A stretch of 64,000 nucleotides of DNA from contig NC_056756.1 of NCBI RefSeq assembly GCF_018687715.1, positions 1,178,001 to 1,242,000 on the forward strand, read 5' to 3'. Position 1 is the stretch's first letter, and each line of letters starts with the position of its first letter. The notes beneath the pieces were generated by a model. It made no database searches and was not told the DNA's origin. It saw nothing but the letters and a program-made list of their open reading frames with translations. This document shows, piece by piece, positions 57,701 to 64,000 of the stretch. Origin of the DNA: Carya illinoinensis. Taxonomy: Eukaryota > Streptophyta > Magnoliopsida > Fagales > Juglandaceae. The position numbers and the translations under genes are program-made.

Positions 57701-60700
57701 TTCATGGCATAAGCCACCTCACAACCGCTCCTCATACACCTCAACAAAATGGTGTTTCTGAGCATCGTCAGCGTCATCTAGTAGAAACGGGCCTCACTCT
57801 ATTACATGATGCTTCCCTACCCTTAAAATATTGGCCCCATGCTTTTTCCACTGCGGCATATCTTATCAACCGTCAACCAACCCCTCTTCTTCAGAATATT
57901 TCTCCCTTTGAAGCATTATTTAAACAACCACCAAATTATTTAAAACTAAAAAAATTTGGTTGTTTATGCTTTCCACTCACTCGGCCGTATAACACACATA
58001 AAATGCAACCCAAATCTGTGCCTTGTCTCTTCGTGGGCTATTCCTTGGCCCAAAATGCTTATAAGTGCCTTGATCCATTAACTAACAAAATCTATCACTC
58101 TAGGCATGTTCTGTTTGATGAAAACCGAAATGGCCTCTCTGCACATACACCCTTGTCGACCTCCTCAGCAAGTGCTCCATCCATTCACGTCGTGCCTTCA
58201 TGCGTTCCGCAGCCTCCACCAGTGATTTCGGCAGGGGAGAACACCTTCGCATCACCTTCAGGTAACGCCCCTTTCTCCTCTCCTTTTAATTCCGAAAATT
58301 TCAACTCTGTATCTTCATGCCCTAATCACTCTGCATCGCAAGATATTCCACCATCATCATCTAATTTGCATGAAATTTCTCCCACCGACAATACTGATTC
58401 CTTGATTGGCACCGAACCCGATCCCTCTGCCTCACCTGCACAACAGCCCACTCGAATCCACTCCATGACCACTAGGTCCATGAATAACATTCATAAACCC
58501 AAACAATTCCATTTAACCACCAAACACCTCCTTCCCAACACCATTGAACCAACCTGTGTGGGACAGGCTCTTTGTGAGCCACACTGGCGAACAGCCATGT
58601 CCGAAGAGCTAACTGCTCTCATGCGACACAGCACATGGGAACTGGTCCTTCCCCCGGATAACTGTACACCCGTGGGGTGTAAATGGGTCTTTCGGGTAAA
58701 GAGAAAGTCTGATGGGTCTGTCGATTGCTTTAAAGCGAGACTTGTCGCAAAGGGATATAATCAACGTCCTGGTTTGGATTATAAAGAAACATTTAGCCCC
58801 GTTGTGAAGCCCGCTACCATTCGAACTGTCCTAACAGTTGCTGTGATGCAGGGATGGCCTTTGAAACAACTTGATGTCAACAATGCATTTTTGCATGGAA
58901 AGTTGACTGAAACAGTTTATATGTCACAACCCCCGGGCTTCAAAGATGCCTCAAAACCTACTCATGTTTGTAGGTTAAATAAGGCAATTTATGGTTTAAA
59001 ATAGGCTCCTAGAGCCTGGTACTCAGCACTAAAACAAGCCATATTGAGTCTCGGTTTTCAAAATTCCAAGGCAGATTCGTCTCTATTTATATATCAGCAC
59101 AATTCTGTCTTGTGTTATCTATTGGTTTATGTGGATGATCTGGTTATCACTGGTAATGATCTGAATTTTTTATCAACTATCATTGCTAAACTTGGAGTTC
59201 AATTCTCCTTAAAAGACATGGGGCAGCTTCACTACTTCTTGGGTATGGAAGTCATTCCTACAACATCAGGTCTCTTTCTATCCCAACATAAATATATTCG
59301 GGACCTTCTTTCAAAAACAAATATGATGGGTGCAAAGGAAGTCTCTACTCCACTGTCTACTAGCATGGCTCTAAAACTGGTTGATGGAACCACATCCTTT
59401 GACAGCACTGAATTTAGAAGTGTTCTTGGAGGGCTGCAATACTTGTCTCTCACACGCCTAGACATTTCCTTTTCAGTCAATAAATTGTCTCAGTTTATGC
59501 ATAAACCAACTGTCACTCATTGGGCAGCTGCTAAGAGACTCCTCCGGTACTTGAAACAGACCATTTTCCATGGTATTCACATTAAAAAACATTCCAGCTT
59601 TACTCTTACTACATACTCCGATGCTGATTGGGCGGGTAATTTTGATGATCGTACATCCACCTCAGCATACATCAGCTTCCTTGGCTCAAATCCCATTTCT
59701 TGGAGTTCAAAAAAACAAAGAGCTGTTGCCAGATCGTCCACTGAGGCTGAATATAGATCTCTTGCCAATGCTGCTTCTGAAACCGTATGGTTGCTGTCAT
59801 TATTCAAGGAACTTGGCCTACCTGTCAAAACTTCACCAAAATTGTTATGCGATAATTTGGGTGCCACACAACTCAGCTTTAATCCTATTCAGCACTCCCG
59901 GATGAAGCATATTCAGATTGATCTCCATTTTGTTCGTGATATGGTTCAAAAGAAAATTCTGCATGTCCAACATGTCAATACTCAAGATCAACTTGCGGAT
60001 TTATTGACAAAGCCACTCTCAAGACAACGCATGGACTTTCTCAAAATCAAGATTGGCTTAGCCGATGGCACACCCATCCTGAGGGGGCATATAAGGGAAG
60101 ACTCCTCAAATCAAGCAAACCACGATCAAGATCACAAGACCCGAATCATAGGCTGAAAGTGTGCAAGGAAATATTCTGTAATAGCTAGAAAAATCTTGAG
60201 TAAATGTTCTGTAAATTGTAGGCTTAAATTTAGCCTTCTTTCTTAAACTAGAACATAGACACTTGTATATATTTTTGATGAAATCAATAGCAATCTGTGT
60301 GGTGTTTTTCACTCAATAGAATTTAAAACTTTCTGTGTTCATAGTTTTAAATTTCATCATGAGATTCATACTCAGAAAATTGACAGATAATCATCATCAG
60401 AAATCTCACTAGAAATTCTGCTATAACACCCCCCCCCCCCCCCCCTCCTCCTCCTCCTCCTCCTCTCTCCCCACCCAAAAAAAGCACAAATAAAACTATA
60501 AATACAATAAGACAAAATAAACCCAATTTTGGGATTAGGAAAAATGAGACTTCACCTGATAGATACATTATGCTCAAGTAAATCGGTAATAACAGCAATC
60601 TTCCTTCTAAAATGGTACATGGAAGAATCTCAGACTTAAAAGACAATGTCTTACCCTGCCTTCCAAAAAGACAAGATGAGCTGCAATCAAATCTTCGTGA

Positions 60701-63177
60701 GCAGCAGCTGATAAGTAATCGATTCCTATATTCCATAACAGAGAATGTGTTAGTGTGACCACTACATTTGCTAGTGAAAGAACAAATGAAAATATCATAA
60801 ACTAGAATCAGCAGGCATCTGTTAAGGTAACTCACAAGCAGAAGACCAAACAAAAAGAAGACACTGAGTGTTGGCATATCTTACCAACAAGTTTGATGTC
60901 GGTGTTCTCAACCAACCATTTTGCCCCGTCCTTCATAAATCCTACATAACTTGTGTCATAATCCTTTTTAAACATCAGCCGCCTGAAATTGCAATAAGTT
61001 TAGCTCAACTTAAGAAGCTGTTTTATTATCATAGTCAAAATATGTTTTTTAAACATTTCAAATGCGATCATAAATATCTAAGGTAAAATATCTAAATATC
61101 TAAGATAAAATCATAAATAGAAAATATCCATCATGGAGGAAACTCTACAGCATATGGTTGTTCTAAAGTACCTATCTGTATTTAGTGTCCTAAAAAGGAC
61201 ACGACGTGTGCCCTTCGGAATATTTAAATCCTTCATGACTTCAGCTGCATGAAACAAAATTCAATATTTAGAAAAATTATCAGTAGATTTTTAGTTAGCT
61301 GCTGAAGGCCTAAGAAGCATTTGACTTCAATCTTATGGTTTATGTGAGTAGCTATGGGTTGACGTACACATACGCCAGATCATACAGACTGCTACAGAAT
61401 GTTATTTAAAAATCCCGCAAAAGTCAAATATTCTTCCAGAGGAAAATTACACAGAACGTCCAGAAAATGTGAAGTAGCATATCCCCCATCCACTACGCCC
61501 CCAAATAAGCTACATCTTAATTTACATGAACAGAATCTCATCAGGGAAAGAGGTAACATAGAGAGAATTTCATTTACCAGTTATGTTCTTGTCCCTTGGA
61601 ACGTCAATCAACAAGGCCAGACCTGTTGAAAGGAACAACTCTAATCATCAGTTATATCGACAACATAAATTATTATCTTATGCATTATTGATAATATTTC
61701 ATCAGAGAGGAAGATGTGAGAAATTCCCATTTAGTTCATGGTAAGAAGAACGAACCATATCAAGCAACAAAGAGCAAATAAGGATTCCACTTTACAGAGA
61801 ACCGAAAAGGAAAGACTCCTTAAAGTACTCTTTAGTTCTAAATCTATATCTATAGCCTCTAAGCAAGCTCAGATATTCTCCTATTTGTAACCCCTAGGAG
61901 TTGTCTCAAGTGGTAAAGCCTTGGGCTTGGGGGTATGCTCCACCAGCTTCAAGTCTAAGGTTCAAATCCCCTTGGATGCAAACAATCTTTAGGGACTATC
62001 GGACTAGAAGATGTTTTTCTTGAATTATCCGACGTGCACTTGCAGAAAACTCTTAGCTAAGGACCTGTGCACCTACGAGAATCAGGATTAGTCGGTACGT
62101 CGTTCCTAGACACCCGGTGCCAATAAAAAAATTTAAAAAAAAAAACAAAAAAAGAAAAAGAAGAAGAAGAAGAAGAAGATATTCTACGACTCCCTAGTCC
62201 TTTAGTTTGACTAAAAACTAAAATCGTTTGAATCCAACAGTAAATTTCCATAAAAGTCGAATATTACGAAGCGCTACAACAGAGATGAAGTGATGCTGTG
62301 AGAAGGAGCAAAGGTGATGAGGCAACTGTGGTTGAAAACTTGAAATTTTGAAAATAAACTAGAATTTTTTTCTTCTTCAATTGTTAAAATGGTTTTTTTT
62401 TTTTCCCCTTTTCTTGTGTTAGTCATATTTGAAGTGGTTTTAAGTCTGGTCTGCCTCAAAGTATAGATTTCTCTCAGCAAAAAGACAGCATAGATTGAAA
62501 TTGTCTGAGTTTCACATCGGAGAAATAATAAAAAGAATAGAACGGTTAATAAATATAACGTTATAGGCCCCTACTCCCCAGATATTTATTCTCCACGACA
62601 ACTGGGATGTTATGGATATCACACTGAGGAATCCCTTCGCAATCTCACGCTCTATGATATGTTTCTCCAAGTTCAGAATTGCAAATGATCGGTTAATTTC
62701 TAACTTCATAACAATGAATTTTGACGACCAATAGACCGAAGCAAACGAAAAAAGATAATTACCATTAAGAACTTCCAGGTCAAGCGTGTCGACATCGAAG
62801 CCAGCGTCCAAGTAGTGATCGAAGAAGTGACCGGGAGAGTCGACGTGCGTGCCGGTGTGAGTGGGCAGCTTCATTTCCGAGAAGTTGGCGAGCGAGCCGT
62901 TCTTCATGCTCCCCCGGAGCCAGAGAAACTGGCCGAGGCTGCCCATAGAGTCCCAAGACGGCAAATCTGGAGTGTATCTGTGGCTGATATCCATGATTCG
63001 GCCTCCGTCGTAGACTTCTCGGCGAACGGGGATGAGCTCCTCGTGTTTGTCAGAGAGAAAGCACTCGGCGGTATCGGCGCCAGGGTTGGAGGGGTATGCT
63101 GCAGTTGAGATCGAGAACATGAGAATAGCCTGAGAAGCGGCGCAGAGTAGGAGGAGGGGGAGTCCTAGAGAAGCCAT
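54705..63177 (-). CDS. Cyclase-family (PF04199) secretory protein, copy C
   Basis: Six minus-strand exons: 62763-63177, 61578-61622, 61172-61244, 60885-60982, 60655-60725, 54705-54830. The lengths (415, 45, 73, 98, 71, 126) sum to 828 nt, giving 275 residues with all GT-AG junctions in phase. Exons 2-6 have exactly the sizes of copy B. A signal peptide ([15 protein letters not shown]) precedes [15 protein letters not shown]. The metal-site motif [11 protein letters not shown] falls in exon 1, with [21 protein letters not shown] and [19 protein letters not shown] after it. Intron 5 is 5.8 kb because it holds a whole copia element in the opposite orientation; in copy B it is 0.8 kb. The coding sequence looks intact; whether the long intron is spliced efficiently cannot be told. 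Probably a metal-dependent hydrolase of unknown substrate. Confidence 0.92.
55571..55840 (+). repeat. 5' LTR of the young copia element
   Basis: Starts TATAAGGGAAG and ends TTTCATCA; identical to the 3' LTR. A one-base ambiguity at the ends is possible because the flanking bases match. The termini are TA..CA. Confidence 0.93.
55841..60156 (+). pseudogene. Copia gag-pol polyprotein, two in-frame stops
   Basis: A single frame of about 1,430 codons. Order: gag ([16 protein letters not shown]); zinc knuckle [14 protein letters not shown] (about 56.76 kb); protease [10 protein letters not shown]; pre-integrase WHKRLGHPS; integrase with TDVWG, SDNGGEF and [10 protein letters not shown] with [11 protein letters not shown] and YVDDLVITG; RNase H with [18 protein letters not shown] and DLLTKPLS. 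Stops are TAA at 57067-57069, between protease and pre-integrase, and TAG at 59002-59004, in RT right after IYGLK, where the family has Gln. Each is one base from a sense codon. There is no frameshift. Some tens of bases of the 5' LTR and primer-binding site lead directly into the ATG at 55840. Confidence 0.93.
60090..60359 (+). repeat. 3' LTR of the young copia element
   Basis: 270 bp, identical to 55571-55840. The end of the RNase H frame overlaps its first bases (stop at 60154-60156). Confidence 0.93.
60429..60445. repeat. 17-bp poly-C tract followed by CCT repeats
   Basis: C17 then TCC/TCT repeats to about 60475, in intron 5 of cyclase C, 65 bp from the copia insertion site. On the gene's sense strand it is G-rich. 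Confidence 0.7.
61880..62176 (+). mobile_element. tRNA-derived SINE with clear target-site duplication
   Basis: A box-like CTCAAGTGGTAAAGCC and B box-like GGTTCAAATCCCC lie about 45 bp apart, followed by the same body as the SINE at 41.0 kb (ACTTGCAGAAAACTCTTA, CACCCGGTGCCAATAAAA) and an A-rich plus AAG-repeat tail. AGATATTCT flanks it (61871-61879 and 62177-62185). It lies in intron 1 of cyclase C. Confidence 0.85.
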
Positions 63178-63944
63178 GGTTGTCAGCTCGTTAAAGAAAG
63201 ATGAAATGGAGTCGAGCGGTATGTATTGGTAGAGTTGAGTGTCTCAGTGCGCGTGAGAGAGAGAGAGTAGAGAGTGGCAATTAACACGTAAAAGTTCCGG
63301 CGCGTGATTGACAAGTTTTTTTTTTTTTTTTTCCTTTTTTTTCTTTCAATTCTGGACAGAATTTTACGAGATTAATTGTTTGCAAGAAAGAAAATTAATA
63401 TAATGCGATTTTCCATATCTATAAATTATAAAATAATTTAATAAAATAAAAACATTATTTGAATTTTCATTTATTGATGGGATAAATAATTTAGGTGATA
63501 TTATTGTAGAGGATCTGTATATTAGTCTATAGCTATATATAATATTCTATCAAAGTATCTTATCTCTTATAACTTCTTGTTTTACTTGCTATGCCTATTC
63601 ATATTAATACTATCGTTTATAAAAAAAAAAAATATTCTATCAAAGCATCTGCAAAAATGTTACAGGCTGCAAGAATCCTCGATTCTCCCTGGCAGGGTCC
63701 TCTTTTGATTTTCTTAACTTTACCCAATTAACAATGGATTTTCCAGCAATCGCACAGAAAATTTATTTGATACATCCATATGACAGATGCTAAATAGCCC
63801 AGCCAAGTCTAAACCTTATTTTCTTGTGCGGTAAAAGCTAGCTACAACTTATAAATTCAGCGTCAAACACGTTTATTAAGTTGCACATAACTCATAATAA
63901 CGTGTTCACAAATATCAGGAAACTGTACCAAAATATGTTGCTAA

Positions 63945-63981
<37 letters not shown>

Positions 63982-64000
63982 GCTCAACACCTCCGCAGAG
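63178..64000. other. Upstream of cyclase C; possible 3' UTR of a further cyclase copy
   Basis: The first 120 bp are cyclase C leader or promoter (GA repeats at 63256-63272, no clear TATA). Further right, TCAAACACGTTTATTAAGTT (63863) and CTCAACACCTCCGCAGAG at the edge resemble the 3' flank of cyclase C (TCAAACGACATGTTTATTAT near 54350 and CTCGACACCTCCGTGGCTGA near 54541). A CT microsatellite occupies about 63946-63980. Confidence 0.45.

Larger units (their letters stand above)
55571..60359 (+). mobile_element. Very young, near-complete Ty1/copia element in intron 5 of cyclase C
   Basis: LTRs of 270 bp (55571-55840, 60090-60359) are identical by eye over their whole length, and TGAGA flanks both sides (55566-55570, 60360-60364). 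A Met-tRNA primer-binding site (TGGTATCAGG) follows the left LTR and a GAGGGGGCA tract precedes the right one. The internal region is one frame from gag to RNase H, broken only by two single-codon stops. It lies antisense to the host gene. Confidence 0.96.

Noticed and set aside
60347..60877. 176-codon minus-strand frame with poly-Gly
   Set aside because: The Gly run is the poly-C tract read in reverse; the frame crosses intron 5 and exon 5 of cyclase C out of frame.
61890..61975. tRNA-like sequence with A and B boxes
   Set aside because: It does not fold as a tRNA cloverleaf by eye and continues into a SINE body with an A-rich tail and TSD, so it is a SINE head.
62060..63300. Retained-intron version of cyclase C (221-codon frame 62512-63177)
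   Set aside because: The frame runs past a good donor at 62763 into intron 1; the spliced model matches copy B exactly in exon sizes.

Overview
This window is nuclear DNA of a flowering plant. Genes are sparse and spliced with GT-AG introns, spacers are AT-rich, and Ty1/copia, Ty3/gypsy, L1-type LINE, CACTA, SINE and MITE sequences are interleaved. A D-type cyclin with a four-exon CYCD3 layout and small tandem secreted-protein genes fit a eudicot, possibly a woody one. The species cannot be fixed from the sequence alone. No rRNA, intact tRNA, CRISPR or organellar segment was seen.

Layout. 1-1686 is the 3' end of a Ty3/gypsy chromovirus element with its 3' LTR. 2114-8896 is an eight-exon C2-domain gene with a proline-rich tail. 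It has two clear lesions (a lost splice acceptor and a 4-bp frameshifting insertion) and a 4.2-kb CACTA-like element in one intron; a complete copia element (9026-13536, minus strand) lies just behind its stop codon. 13.5-18.0 kb is AT-rich spacer. 18189-19661 is an apparently intact CYCD3-type cyclin gene. 24.0-29.4 kb is a copia-derived element that keeps LTRs and a broken gag but no pol.

The right half is a local gene cluster on the minus strand. A tandem duplication of about 10 kb (30333-40469 and 40470-50886) carries, per unit, one 83-residue cysteine-rich secreted peptide gene and one cyclase-family gene (PF04199; HxGTHxDxPxH metal-site motif). The breakpoint lies in intron 1 of the cyclase gene. 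The left unit therefore never received exon 1, and its cyclase has decayed: missing exon, mutated donor, truncated copia insertion. The right unit's cyclase (47696-51425) is intact at 272 codons. A 5'-truncated LINE sits about 60 bp upstream of its likely TATA box. A third cyclase (54705-63177) is intact at 275 codons although a very young copia element (identical 270-bp LTRs, TSD TGAGA) sits antisense in its last intron. A small exon-1 relic at 54.2 kb and 3'-UTR-like sequence at the right edge suggest that the array was larger and continues past the window.

Working genes, as far as sequence can show: one G1 cyclin, two secreted cysteine-rich peptides and two secretory-pathway cyclase-like hydrolases. 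The most informative structure is the duplicate pair. Each unit is an empty-site control for the transposon insertions of the other, and it dates the loss of the left cyclase to the duplication itself. I saw no unknown multi-gene system.
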